Notes: generated by a model from the letters alone, not told the origin. DNA of 64,000 nucleotides from UBA5486 sp036744795 (GCA_036744795.1 DAIOHK010000011.1:1-64000); one strand, 5' to 3'; shown: positions 53,042 through 62,319, counted from the stretch's first letter. Numbers and translations are program-made.

Positions 53042-53310
53042 TAGCCCTAGCCCTAGTTGATTCATCTGGACTTGATTGCATCACTTCGTGATAATTGTGA
53101 AACCAGCATGAACAACTTGTTGATTCATCTGGTCTTGATTACATCCTAAAGGACAGTTGGTCGACTTACCCGCCTTTGATCTTAATCACTTAGTGATATT
53201 TAGGAAGCCGGTGTAAGCGACTCAAACCAGCATGAACAACAAGGCGTCTCTGGAGCTTGTCGACTCACTCGGCTTTGATTTTGTTAAGGTAGCCAGCGTG
53301 AGCGACTACT
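53042..53310. repeat. Cluster of second-family direct repeats
   Basis: The 385-base gap between two genes holds no coding sequence but shows diverged direct repeats. GTTGATTCATCTGG occurs at about 53056 and 53119; AACCAGCATGAACAAC at about 53101 and 53225; and the GCCGGTGTAAGCGACT / GCCAGCGTGAGCGACT pair at 53207 and 53292. The last recurs at 45808 with one change (GTAGCCAGCGTAAGCGACTAC). Confidence 0.55.
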
Positions 53311-53384
53311 TAAGATATTCCTAGTATGCCACAGACCAAAGCAAGCTTATTAGAAGAAGGGGCTTCTAGTTTATAGGAATTTTT

Positions 53385-54527
53385 TCACATAAAAGCTTCT
53401 ACTTTCCTTACCCGTTTTCTGCGGAAAAATAGATATGACAATATTAATCCGTACCCTAGCACCTTACTTAATAATGTAATTGCAAAACCAATATAAGGTA
53501 ACCATTCCATAAAAGCTAAGATAAAACCTCCGGATATAAAGAGAAAAACCGGGTGCACTTTTTTATTTTTCCACAATAGCCGATATAGTAATCTTCCCAT
53601 TAATAAATAACTAGGAAGCTCTCCATAAAGTAATAAAATTATAAAAACTATTAATAAACATATTCCAAGCGGAAGACCAATTAAAAGTGCAGAGAAAAAT
53701 ATTGAAAGTAATGGTAATAAAAATACTCCTCCCATTCCTAGAAAAATCACGCGTCTCCAAGGGAAAAAAGATAATTCGGTTATCTCCATCCAACCACGAG
53801 GAGAGATTAAAAGCCAGATCACACCGAAAAATAATCCACCTAAAAACCAAAGACCTTTTAATACCGGAAGACCTGTAGAAGAAGCAAGCTGGTATTCACT
53901 TATTCTTCCTCCTACCTGGGTCCCAGATTCAATAATTGGTTTAGTGCCTGCAGGATAATGGAAATTGCCACCAATAAAAGCATTCTCAGCAATAAATACT
54001 TTGTTTGCTCGGATTTTCAAGTCTTCTCCAACTTTTCCTGTCAAATTAAATATATTGCCATTAACTATGGCTGATTCCCTTATTTCCCCGGAAATATTAG
54101 CCATATTATACCAACCCCACAAAGCAGAAACTTTAGCCTCAGGTTCAATTAAAAGTTCAGTTCCGACTGCAGAAATGTTCCCAGCAACCAAACCATTTAT
54201 CCTGTTTACCATCGATAACAGCCGGAGATTTCCCCGGAGGCTCCCGGAAATTTCGGTTCTTCCCACCATTCCAAGTAAATCTCCATCAATTTGACCACTA
54301 ACTGTTAATTCTTCAGCAAAAATAAGTAAATCACCTTTTATTCTCCCTTTAATCTCAACAGAACGGCCAATTACCCAAAGATCCCCTTCAATCTCTTCCC
54401 CCTCCCGGATTAAAACCTCGTTTTCTACAATATTATTCCAAGATGCCAGTACTGGAGTAGCTGACATCAATGTGACCATAAAAAATATAATCATTGGTAA
54501 AATGATCTTAACTTTTTTCATCATCAT
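53385..54527 (-). CDS. Bactofilin-like polymer-forming protein with C-terminal membrane domain
   Basis: This 380-residue exported protein has a signal peptide (about 1-28). Residues about 35-215 are a repeated right-handed beta-helix of the polymer-forming/bactofilin type (LIREGEEIEGDLWVIGRSVEIKG, then IKGDLLIFAEELTVSGQIDGDL). Four or so membrane segments follow (about 228-365), ending in a basic tail. Usual bactofilins are cytoplasmic and lack these segments. Function unknown; envelope-associated. Three consecutive ATG codons make the start uncertain by two residues. Confidence 0.75.
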   Translation of the reverse strand: MMMKKVKIILPMIIFFMVTLMSATPVLASWNNIVENEVLIREGEEIEGDLWVIGRSVEIKGRIKGDLLIFAEELTVSGQIDGDLLGMVGRTEISGSLRGNLRLLSMVNRINGLVAGNISAVGTELLIEPEAKVSALWGWYNMANISGEIRESAIVNGNIFNLTGKVGEDLKIRANKVFIAENAFIGGNFHYPAGTKPIIESGTQVGGRISEYQLASSTGLPVLKGLWFLGGLFFGVIWLLISPRGWMEITELSFFPWRRVIFLGMGGVFLLPLLSIFFSALLIGLPLGICLLIVFIILLLYGELPSYLLMGRLLYRLLWKNKKVHPVFLFISGGFILAFMEWLPYIGFAITLLSKVLGYGLILSYLFFRRKRVRKVEAFM

Positions 54528-54551
54528 ACCTTCCTGCTTTATTAATCATTT

Positions 54552-54590
54552 GAAAAAATTGCATAATTACCTCGAGCAACATTTTAACCA
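54552..54590. repeat. Interspersed inverted-terminal repeat, half copy H
   Basis: AAAAAATTGCATAATTACCTCG followed by ACATTTTAACCACA matches half copy G closely. The opposite end is absent. Confidence 0.45.
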
Positions 54591-54623
54591 CAAATAAAAC
54601 TTTACTAAGAATTCTCTAGTCTT

Positions 54624-56909
54624 TTAAAGATTCACTTCCACCAGATCACGATCCATTTTGCTTATACAATTTTTTATTTTTGCGGCAAGCATTGGATCTT
54701 CTTCCAGACAAGCTGCACGAATCTGCCTTAACAGATCGATCCCACGGCGAAAAGCAGAAACAATATCACCCTCTTGTAGGTCAGTTGTATAATTAAGTAA
54801 TTCAAAAAACTCACAACCCTGACTCCATCTATAAGCCAAAGGTGATAGACTTGGAAAAAACCTAACCTCGTATTCATCTACTCCATAGCGGTAAATTAGT
54901 TCCTTAATAATATTTTTAATCGGTCTTTGAGCAAAAGGAAGTAGATTTTGGTTCGGGATCCGCTCCCCTTTACGCGGTTCATAATCTACAGCTACAATAA
55001 TAGAATTTATTTGGTCCTCATCCCATTCATGAAAGAATCCGGAAAAGTAAAACTCGGTAATCAATAATTCCTGGGCATAGATCTGAGAGGCAAACTCACC
55101 TCTAGGCAATAAAACACCATCTCTAATATAATCCATCTCTTCTAAGATAGTAGTCTTTGCTTCTAAGTCTTCCTCAAATCTTCCGGCAACCTTCATCGAA
55201 GAGACTCTTTCCTCCAACCCCAGCTGTTCATGGTAAAGATTCTCATAAAACTCAATCCGCTTAGCGCACCGGGTTTGCTCCTCAGGAGTGCATTTCTTGG
55301 GATTACTTTCCGATAATGAATTTTTTAACTCCTGAATCTCCCTGGCCGTTGCCGCTTTAGTCCTTTTTCCTTTTATAAATCTTAACCTTCGTTCCTTTTT
55401 CCGCAACCGTTTACTTGCCAGTGCTCGTGCTTGTGGACACGAGAGACTGCCCCAATCATCGCAAATTACATTCCTAATTTTACCAGACTCTGATTTTATC
55501 TTTGATAACCTCTGTTCCAAACGGATTTTATCATTTCGAGCCTGGAAAGTAGCAAAGTTTTGATTAAGAATTACAGAAATCTGTTGCCGATAGTGATTTT
55601 TAAAGAGATTTAATACTGAATTATAACTAAGATTAAACCTACTGATTAACTCCTCGATCTCATTTGCATTAGTACTAGGAAAATCCTCAGGCCGATAACG
55701 TTCTAAATCAGCAAGGATATAAACAAAACCCTTCTCATCAATCCCCCGCCGGCCAGCTCGTCCGGCCATCTGAAAGTACTCCAGAGTAGACAAGGGACGA
55801 AATGATATTCCATCCCATTTTGTAGGAGCATCAAAACAAACACTCCGCACTGGATAATTAATACCAACAGCAAAGGTCTCGGTAGCGTACATCACTTTTA
55901 CTAAGTTTTTTCCAAAAAGGGTCTCAATTAATTCCTTAAGTGCGGGCAAAAGGCCTGCATGATGAAAGGCAATCCCACGGAGGAATATCTTTTTTAGATG
56001 GTGGATTCTTTGCCAGTTTTCCAGATTATACTTAGCAATCACCCGATTGGTAATCTCTTCAACTTCATCCTTTTCCTGTTCATTTAAGAAGTTGAATCTT
56101 TCACTTAGTTCCCAGGCTTTTACCTCACATTGTTGGCGGCTGAAAACAAAGTAAAGACAGGGTAAACCATCCTGTTTAGCAACATTACGAACTAAATCTA
56201 AGTGGGTACAGAACTTTTTCCGTCTGTACCTGGAAGAAGAAATCTCTTTCTCTTCCTTTTTCTTTTTTTCCCAAGCTTTACTCAACTTTTTTAGATTAGT
56301 CGCTCCAGTTAAAGGATTAAAGACATAGTGTTCTAAGGGGACTACCCGATCCGTTTTTCTTACCACCTTTACTTGGTGGTCTTTAATCTCCTCAATCCAT
56401 TCCGCCAATTCCCAAGCATTAGGTATAGTAGCAGAAAGTCCTAATAAACGGAGGCCTGGAGGCATAAAAATAATCGACTCTTCCCAGACCGTACCACGGC
56501 TCTCATCAGCTAGGTAATGAATTTCATCAAAGATCACATGAGAATAACCATTTAAACGGTTTTTTTCTTGTTGAAGAATATTCCGGAAAATCTCTGTTGT
56601 CATAATCGTTACATCTGCTTCTGAATTAATAACCACATCACCAGTGATAATCCCCACTTTTTCCTCTCCATACCATTCCTTAAATTCCTTATATTTCTGA
56701 TTGGATAGGGCTTTAATCGGAGCAGTATAAATAATCCTGTTCCCCTCATTAATCGCATGTGCAATTAAATAATCTGCAACTAAGGTTTTACCAACCCCAG
56801 TAGGAGCAGAGACTAAAACAGAGTAACCATCTAACAGATACTCAATTGCTTCTCTTTGAAAATCATCCAGAACATAATTTCTAAAGGTTAACCCAATATT
56901 CTCCTGCAT
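54624..56909 (-). CDS. Ski2/Mtr4-like DEAD-box RNA helicase
   Basis: This protein of about 761 residues is a superfamily 2 helicase. Motifs: APTGVGKTLVADYLI (Walker A, about 35), FDEIHYLADESRG (Walker B DEIH, about 130), LSATIPNAWELA, then the second RecA domain with FVFSRQQCEV (about 260), VMYATETFAVGINYP and MAGRAGRRGIDEKG (about 395). A C-terminal region (about 450-760) carries helical and winged-helix parts as in Ski2-like proteins. The ATG at 56909 is preferred because GAGGAG lies nine bases upstream. It is monocistronic by appearance. Confidence 0.88.
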   Translation of the reverse strand: MQENIGLTFRNYVLDDFQREAIEYLLDGYSVLVSAPTGVGKTLVADYLIAHAINEGNRIIYTAPIKALSNQKYKEFKEWYGEEKVGIITGDVVINSEADVTIMTTEIFRNILQQEKNRLNGYSHVIFDEIHYLADESRGTVWEESIIFMPPGLRLLGLSATIPNAWELAEWIEEIKDHQVKVVRKTDRVVPLEHYVFNPLTGATNLKKLSKAWEKKKKEEKEISSSRYRRKKFCTHLDLVRNVAKQDGLPCLYFVFSRQQCEVKAWELSERFNFLNEQEKDEVEEITNRVIAKYNLENWQRIHHLKKIFLRGIAFHHAGLLPALKELIETLFGKNLVKVMYATETFAVGINYPVRSVCFDAPTKWDGISFRPLSTLEYFQMAGRAGRRGIDEKGFVYILADLERYRPEDFPSTNANEIEELISRFNLSYNSVLNLFKNHYRQQISVILNQNFATFQARNDKIRLEQRLSKIKSESGKIRNVICDDWGSLSCPQARALASKRLRKKERRLRFIKGKRTKAATAREIQELKNSLSESNPKKCTPEEQTRCAKRIEFYENLYHEQLGLEERVSSMKVAGRFEEDLEAKTTILEEMDYIRDGVLLPRGEFASQIYAQELLITEFYFSGFFHEWDEDQINSIIVAVDYEPRKGERIPNQNLLPFAQRPIKNIIKELIYRYGVDEYEVRFFPSLSPLAYRWSQGCEFFELLNYTTDLQEGDIVSAFRRGIDLLRQIRAACLEEDPMLAAKIKNCISKMDRDLVEVNL

Positions 56910-56970
56910 ATAATTGTTCTCCTCAATTCTATTCCTCAAGCTGACTCTAAACTATCTTCCCAAGATTAAT

Positions 56971-57486
56971 TTAACCGTTATTGGTTTCTATAATAAAAGC
57001 GTTCTCATCACAATTAGGAAATTTAGGACAATTGATACATTCTTTCCACACCTTTGTAGATAATGTTTCCTTTGATATCTCACGGAATCCACAATTTGCA
57101 AAGAATTTCTTCTGGTAGGTAAGAACAAAAACTCGCGGTATCCCCAAGTGCCTTGCTTCCTCAATCAGTTTACCCACTATTGCCCGGCCAATCCCTTTTC
57201 TCATAGCCTCTTCCACAATAGCCAGAGCTCGAATCTCAGCTAAATCGTCCCAGATAATATGTAAACCACCAGTACCTAAAAAAACGCCATCAAACTCAGC
57301 TACCATAAATTCCCGGAGGCATTCGTAAAGTAGACTCCTAGACCGGGGAAGCATCAATCCTTTCTCAGCATACTTATTGATTAAAGCGTGAATATTTTCC
57401 ACATCCGATACTCTAGCTTTCCGGAGGGTTATCATTATTTCAAGGGCACATCCTTTCAAAGCGATATGCTTGTTTATATTCGGCAT
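56971..57486 (-). CDS. argA: GNAT N-acetyltransferase, ArgA-like (stand-alone)
   Basis: This 171-residue GNAT enzyme resembles the stand-alone acetyl-glutamate synthase domain of Clostridia. Seen: ITLRKARVSDVENI (about 19), VAEFDGVFLGTGGLHI (about 76), EIRALAIVEEAMRKGIGRAIV (acetyl-CoA-binding R/Q-x-x-G-x-G/A, about 92-112) and FANCGFREI (about 131). The initiating codon may be the ATG at 57435, which begins the family-like ITLRKARV, or the upstream ATG with AAGGG eight bases before. No arginine genes are next to it. Confidence 0.7.
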   Translation of the reverse strand: MPNINKHIALKGCALEIMITLRKARVSDVENIHALINKYAEKGLMLPRSRSLLYECLREFMVAEFDGVFLGTGGLHIIWDDLAEIRALAIVEEAMRKGIGRAIVGKLIEEARHLGIPRVFVLTYQKKFFANCGFREISKETLSTKVWKECINCPKFPNCDENAFIIETNNG

Positions 57487-57558
57487 AATAATGATTAATC
57501 CCTTTTTAAGTTAACTGATGTTTACAGAAAAAGCAGTCTCGGTACTCTTCATAAAAAA

Positions 57559-57594
57559 TAAGAGGCTGCCCCAGCTAATGGGAACAACCTCTTA
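57559..57594 (-). terminator. Inverted repeat between argA and hydA
   Basis: Arms TAAGAGG and CCTCTTA enclose a further short stem (TGCCCC/GGGAACA) and form a plausible terminator; TTATTTTTTAT follows on the minus strand. Confidence 0.55.
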
Positions 57595-57604
57595 CTATTA
57601 GGGA

Positions 57605-57716
57605 TTTTTGCGTTGTCATTGATATTTTCTGTCCCTGCACAATATATTGATAGCCTAATACAAGCCCAACACTATATATTGTATTGGGACCTTTTAAAAA
57701 GGACACAACGCAAAAA
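57605..57716. repeat. Nested palindromic element after hydA
   Basis: Perfect 12-base terminal arms TTTTTGCGTTGT and ACAACGCAAAAA bound a 112-base segment. Inside are further pairs GTCCC/GGGAC and ACAATATAT/ATATATTGT. No coding sequence fits. It is either the hydA terminator or a mobile-element remnant. Confidence 0.55.
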
Positions 57717-57732
57717 GCTTTATTAACAATGC

Positions 57733-59745
57733 CTATTTCAGTTTTTTCAATACCTTTTCATTAAAGACAGCATCCACTTTTTCCGGAGTAACCCCGCTGA
57801 TTACTTCACCATTCACCTTAATCGCCGGGCCTTGTTCACAACACTCCAGACAAAAAGTAGCATGCAGATTAATCCGGTCCTTAACCTCTGCATCCTCCGC
57901 TTTTTCCATGAATTGTTTTAGCGTATCATATGAACCTTTAAGATAACAGCAGGTTCCAACACAAACCGCGACATCCACCTTATCTGCTTCTTTACTGGTT
58001 AGCAGCTGGATATCCTCCCCAATGATCCGTCCCCGGTTAGAATAAGAGGTATGCAGACTTTCGTGAGCAGTTTCACTATTTGGTTTCTCCAGCCATTTCT
58101 CATAAAACCGGGTTACTACCGGGTTATCCTGAGATTTCCTGAGCTGTGACAGTTTGTCGGCATTATATATACCTTTAGCCCGTTTCTTTTTATCCTCCAT
58201 ATTTACAGAAATAGGTTGCCCGGCTCCCCCTATACACCCACCAGGGCAGGCCATTACCTCAATAATATGATATTGTGCTTTCCCTTCTTTAATATCTTTT
58301 AGCAGTTTCTTAGCATTTCCAAGTCCATGAACTACTGCCACTTTAATCTCATTTCCCTGGATCTCTACTGTTGCCTCTTTTAGACTGTCAAAACCCCGAA
58401 CCTCTTCAAAATTAATCTGCTCGATCGGTTCTCCAGTAACAAACTCATGAGCAGCCCGGAGGACTGCTTCCGCTACCCCACCTGTGGCCCCGAAGATTAC
58501 ACCGGCACCACTGGTAAATCCAAACGGCGTATCAAAAGACTCTATATCAAGAGCATCAAAGACCAATCCGGCCTCGCGAATCATCCTGGCCAGTTCCTGA
58601 GTGGTAAGCACCAAATCTACATCTTTTACTCCGTCTGTAGCGAATTTAGGCTGATTTGCCTCGTATTTCTTAGCAGTACAGGGCATAATCGAAACCACAT
58701 AAATATCTTCCGGCTTTTTACCGAGTTCTGTAGCCCAATGCTTTTTAATTAAAGAACCAAACATTTGCTGCGGCGAACGGCAGGAAGAAAGGTTTTTCAA
58801 GAAATCGGACTCATTATGCTCGGCATATTTCACCCAAGCCGGACAACATGAGGTAAACTGCGGCAGATTTTCTCCCTTCTTAAGCCGGCTAATAAACTCA
58901 TTAGTCTCTTCGATTACTGTTAAATCAGCAGATATACAAGTATCAAACACCTTGTCAAAACCCAATCTTTTTAAAGCTGAGACTACTTTACCGGTGACAA
59001 TCTCCCCGGCAGGCAAGCCAAACTCTTCACCCAATGCCACCCGGACCGCTGGAGCCACCTGAACTACCACTAATTTACCAGGATCATTGATTGCTGCCCA
59101 AGCCTGATCTGTCTGATCTTTTACTACTAAGGCACCGGTTGGGCAGACTGCACTACACTGACCACAGTTTACGCATTCGACATCAGAAAGTTTCTTGTTA
59201 AAAGCTGGTCCAACTATAACTTTAGAACCGCGGCCAATAAAATCTAAAATACCGATCCCTTGAACTTCCGAGCACATTCTCACGCAATCCCCGCACAAAA
59301 TACATTTATTAGGATCACGGACAATCGAAGGACTGGAAGTATCCAAAGGTAGTTTAATATCGCGTTCTCCAAACCGGATTTTTTTCACACCAAATCTATT
59401 TGCCAGTTCTTGGAGTTTACAACTTCCGTTTTTATCACAGGTTGTACACTCCCTGTCATGATTCGCCAGTAATAATTCTAATACCGTCCTCCTGACTCTT
59501 TGTACCCGTGGACTATTAGTGTAAATCTTCATCCCGGGGGTTGGCGGAGTGGAACAGGATGCCATAATCCCCCGCCCCTCAAGCTCCACTACACACATCC
59601 GGCAAGCTCCATACAGACTTAGTTCTGAATGATAACATAAAGTTGGAATTTCAATCCCAATCTTCCTGGTTAATTCTAAAATGCTTTTCTCACCATTCAA
59701 CTCAACAACTTGGTTATCTATAATTACAGAATTTTTAAGTTCCAT
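57733..59745 (-). CDS. hydA: NAD-linked [FeFe] hydrogenase catalytic subunit HydA
   Basis: This 670-residue cytoplasmic subunit reduces protons to H2. In order: an N-terminal 2Fe-2S domain (about 37-65, YGACRMCVVE), a His-ligated cluster (HDRECTTCDKNGSC, about 95-110), two 4Fe-4S domains (CILCGDCVRMC and CVNCGQCSAVCP), the H-cluster motifs TSCCPAW (about 300), MPCTAKKYE (about 355) and MACPGGCIGGAGQP (about 500), and a C-terminal thioredoxin-like 2Fe-2S domain (CVGTCCYLKG, then CLECCEQGP). The extra C-terminal domain is typical of trimeric, electron-bifurcating or NAD-linked enzymes. It starts two bases after hydB. Confidence 0.96.
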   Translation of the reverse strand: MELKNSVIIDNQVVELNGEKSILELTRKIGIEIPTLCYHSELSLYGACRMCVVELEGRGIMASCSTPPTPGMKIYTNSPRVQRVRRTVLELLLANHDRECTTCDKNGSCKLQELANRFGVKKIRFGERDIKLPLDTSSPSIVRDPNKCILCGDCVRMCSEVQGIGILDFIGRGSKVIVGPAFNKKLSDVECVNCGQCSAVCPTGALVVKDQTDQAWAAINDPGKLVVVQVAPAVRVALGEEFGLPAGEIVTGKVVSALKRLGFDKVFDTCISADLTVIEETNEFISRLKKGENLPQFTSCCPAWVKYAEHNESDFLKNLSSCRSPQQMFGSLIKKHWATELGKKPEDIYVVSIMPCTAKKYEANQPKFATDGVKDVDLVLTTQELARMIREAGLVFDALDIESFDTPFGFTSGAGVIFGATGGVAEAVLRAAHEFVTGEPIEQINFEEVRGFDSLKEATVEIQGNEIKVAVVHGLGNAKKLLKDIKEGKAQYHIIEVMACPGGCIGGAGQPISVNMEDKKKRAKGIYNADKLSQLRKSQDNPVVTRFYEKWLEKPNSETAHESLHTSYSNRGRIIGEDIQLLTSKEADKVDVAVCVGTCCYLKGSYDTLKQFMEKAEDAEVKDRINLHATFCLECCEQGPAIKVNGEVISGVTPEKVDAVFNEKVLKKLK

Positions 59746-59747
59746 TC

Positions 59748-61634
59748 TTACCCCTCCTTAATTGCCTTGAACGGACAGCTACTGATACAGGCTCCACATT
59801 TAATACATTTACTTTGATCAATTGTGAACGGCTTCTTAATTTCGCCACTAATTGCTTGCACTGGACAGAGTCTGCTACATTTGCTGCAGCCTTTACATTT
59901 TTCCGGATCAATTACATATCCTTTTAATGCTTTACAGACCCCGGCCGGACATTTTTTGTCAACCACATGGGCAATAAACTCATCCTTAAAGTACTTAAGC
60001 ATTGTTAATACGGGATTTGGAGCAGTTTTTCCCAGGCCACAAAGTGAACCATCCCGGACTGCCACTGCCAGATCCTGAAGAAGCTCCACATCTTCAGCCC
60101 GTCCCTCACCATTTACTGCCCGTTGAAGAATCTCCAACATCCGTTTTGTCCCTTCACGGCAAGGTACACACTTACCACAAGATTCATTCTGAGTAAAATT
60201 CATAAAGAATCGGGCAACTTCTACCATACAAGTATCTTCATCCATTACAACCAGGCCCCCGGAACCAATCATTGCTCCGGCAGACAATAATGAATCATAG
60301 TCCAGTTTTAAATCAAAATGTTCCTCGGTAAGGCAACCACCAGAAGGACCTCCAATTTGAACTGCTTTAAACTTTTTCCCGCCCCTGATTCCTCCACCAA
60401 TCTCATAAACGACTTCGCGAAGGGTAACTCCCATGGGGACTTCCATTAGGCCGGTATTAGCCACTTGCCCGGTAATAGCAAAGGTCTTGGTTCCGGGGCT
60501 TTTCTCAGTACCGCAGCTTTTAAACCACTTGGCTCCCTTATTGATAATCCCGGGAACATTAGCAAAAGTCTCAACATTATTAATCAAAGTAGGTTTACCC
60601 CATAATCCTGATTGAGCAGGATATGGCGGTTTAGGACTGGGCATCCCTCTTTTACCCTCAATTGAAGCTAAAAGGGCTGTTTCTTCTCCACAGACAAATG
60701 CCCCGGCACCCTCTTTAATTTTAATCTCAAAATTAAAACCAGTACCTAAAATATCCTGGCCCAACAATCCAAGTTTTTTCCCCGCTTCAATTGCTACTTT
60801 CAAACGCTTAACTGCTAATGGATACTCAGCTCGGACATAAATATATCCTTCATCAGCACCAATCGCATAACCGGCAATCGCCATTCCTTCCAGAACCTTG
60901 TGGGGATCTCCTTCCATCAAGCTCCGATCCATAAAAGCTCCAGGATCCCCTTCATCTCCATTACAGACCACATACTTTTTCTCACTCTTCTCAATTCGGG
61001 TAAATTCCCATTTTCTACCGGTAGGGAACCCGCCGCCGCCTCGCCCTCGTAAGCCGGCTTCCATTATTTCTTTACAGACATCCTCCGGTTTCATTTCCAT
61101 TAAAACACGTAATAAGGCCTGGTATCCCTGGTCAGCAATGTATTCCCTAATATCCTCAGGATCAATTACTCCACAATGGGCTAGGGCATTTCTTTTTTGG
61201 TGTTGGTAAAATGGGATTTGATTCTCTTCAGCATAAGCCTCTCCACTAATTGGGTGCCGGTAAAGTAACCTTTCAACCGGTTCTCCACCACTCAATAGTG
61301 CTTCTACAATCTCCTTAGCATCTTCTGCTTTTACTTTGGTGTAAAGAATCCCTGAAGGTTCCAAACGAACCAAAGGGCCCATTTCACAAAATCCATGGCA
61401 ACCACTTTTTACTACTGAGACTCCTGTTTTCTCTTCTTCTTCCAGTAAAAGATCGACTGTAACAAACTCACCCTTAGTTTCAACTTCTTTTTTTAAAGCC
61501 TTATATACATCTAAAGAGCCATTAGCTACACAACCTGTACCTGCACAGACCAGAATACGTGCCTTCTCTCTCTGGAAACCTTGACTCCATTTCTTCTGCC
61601 ATTGTAATAGTTTTGTTTTGGCCTGATTATTCAT
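59748..61634 (-). CDS. hydB: NAD-linked [FeFe] hydrogenase NuoF-like subunit HydB
   Basis: This subunit of about 628 residues binds NAD(H), FMN and clusters. In order: N-terminal thioredoxin-like 2Fe-2S (CAGTGCVANG, then CHGFCEMGP), the FMN/NAD core with GRGGGGFPTGRKWE (about 215) and ESCGKCVPCREGT 4Fe-4S (about 500), and a C-terminal pair of 4Fe-4S motifs (CKGCSKCSRLCP and CIKCGACISSCP). The ATG at 61634 is chosen because GGAGGG precedes it and it begins MNNQAK; the gene overlaps the end of hydC by eight bases. In the trimeric hydrogenases this subunit carries electrons between NADH, ferredoxin and HydA. Confidence 0.95.
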   Translation of the reverse strand: MNNQAKTKLLQWQKKWSQGFQREKARILVCAGTGCVANGSLDVYKALKKEVETKGEFVTVDLLLEEEEKTGVSVVKSGCHGFCEMGPLVRLEPSGILYTKVKAEDAKEIVEALLSGGEPVERLLYRHPISGEAYAEENQIPFYQHQKRNALAHCGVIDPEDIREYIADQGYQALLRVLMEMKPEDVCKEIMEAGLRGRGGGGFPTGRKWEFTRIEKSEKKYVVCNGDEGDPGAFMDRSLMEGDPHKVLEGMAIAGYAIGADEGYIYVRAEYPLAVKRLKVAIEAGKKLGLLGQDILGTGFNFEIKIKEGAGAFVCGEETALLASIEGKRGMPSPKPPYPAQSGLWGKPTLINNVETFANVPGIINKGAKWFKSCGTEKSPGTKTFAITGQVANTGLMEVPMGVTLREVVYEIGGGIRGGKKFKAVQIGGPSGGCLTEEHFDLKLDYDSLLSAGAMIGSGGLVVMDEDTCMVEVARFFMNFTQNESCGKCVPCREGTKRMLEILQRAVNGEGRAEDVELLQDLAVAVRDGSLCGLGKTAPNPVLTMLKYFKDEFIAHVVDKKCPAGVCKALKGYVIDPEKCKGCSKCSRLCPVQAISGEIKKPFTIDQSKCIKCGACISSCPFKAIKEG

Positions 61635-62154
61635 TCCCTTCACCCTCCTCCAACTTATCAAGGATAATATTAATTGCATCTGGGGTCATCTTCCCATAAA
61701 TCTGGTCATTAATCATAACTACCGGTGCCAATCCACAGGCTCCCAGGCAGGAAACAGTCTCCACTGTATAACGGAGATCATCAGTGGTATTTTTATTATC
61801 TTTTAAGCCCACCCGTTTTTTTATCTCCTCTTTTACTGGATCTGAACCCCGAACGTGACAGGCAGTTCCATCACAAATTTTTATTACATATTTACCCTTG
61901 GGTTCCAAAGAAAACTGGGCATAGAAAGTCGCTACCCCATAAACACTCGCGGGTGAAAGATTCATCGCTGTGGCAATATACGTCAGAATCTCCTCAGGCA
62001 AATACCTATATTCCTCTTGAACCTCCTGAAGAATTTGCATCAAGGCTGACCTAGATGTTCCATGTTGCTGGATAATTTCATTAACTTTTTCGAACTTCCG
62101 CTGGTAAACTGAGGATCGATCACTCTGCTGAGCTTTCTGTTCCTTCTGTTTCAT
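61627..62154 (-). CDS. hydC: NAD-linked [FeFe] hydrogenase NuoE-like subunit HydC
   Basis: This subunit of about 175 residues has a thioredoxin-like 2Fe-2S fold: CDGTACHVRGSDPV (about 95) and CLGACGLAPVVMIN (about 138) supply four cysteines. The N-terminal helical region (residues about 20-75, with LTYIATAMNLSPASVYGVATFYAQF) is typical of NuoE. The ATG at 62154 is chosen because AAAGGAG lies nine bases upstream; an ATG three codons earlier touches that site. It is the first gene of hydCBA, overlapping hydB. Confidence 0.94.
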   Translation of the reverse strand: MKQKEQKAQQSDRSSVYQRKFEKVNEIIQQHGTSRSALMQILQEVQEEYRYLPEEILTYIATAMNLSPASVYGVATFYAQFSLEPKGKYVIKICDGTACHVRGSDPVKEEIKKRVGLKDNKNTTDDLRYTVETVSCLGACGLAPVVMINDQIYGKMTPDAINIILDKLEEGEGNE

Positions 62155-62252
62155 AAAAAACATCTCCTTTCAAAAATAAACTAGAAACAATATAAACTGA
62201 ATCAACTACAAGTTGAATAAATATGATAAGACTCTTGCTTTCAACTAAAGTA

Positions 62253-62276
62253 AAAAAATTGCATAATGCAATTTCC
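62253..62276. repeat. Interspersed repeat, minimal fused copy I
   Basis: AAATTGCATAATGCAATTTCC is a near-perfect palindrome that looks like both family ends joined with no interior. It lies between the phosphatase gene and hydC. Confidence 0.5.
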
Positions 62277-62319
62277 TAATAAAAAAGCAATGAGTTACAA
62301 AATAAAATTATATATGCTG

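Noticed and set aside
53042..53310. CRISPR array
   Set aside because: The repeats are few, unequal in spacing and diverged, and no cas gene is present.
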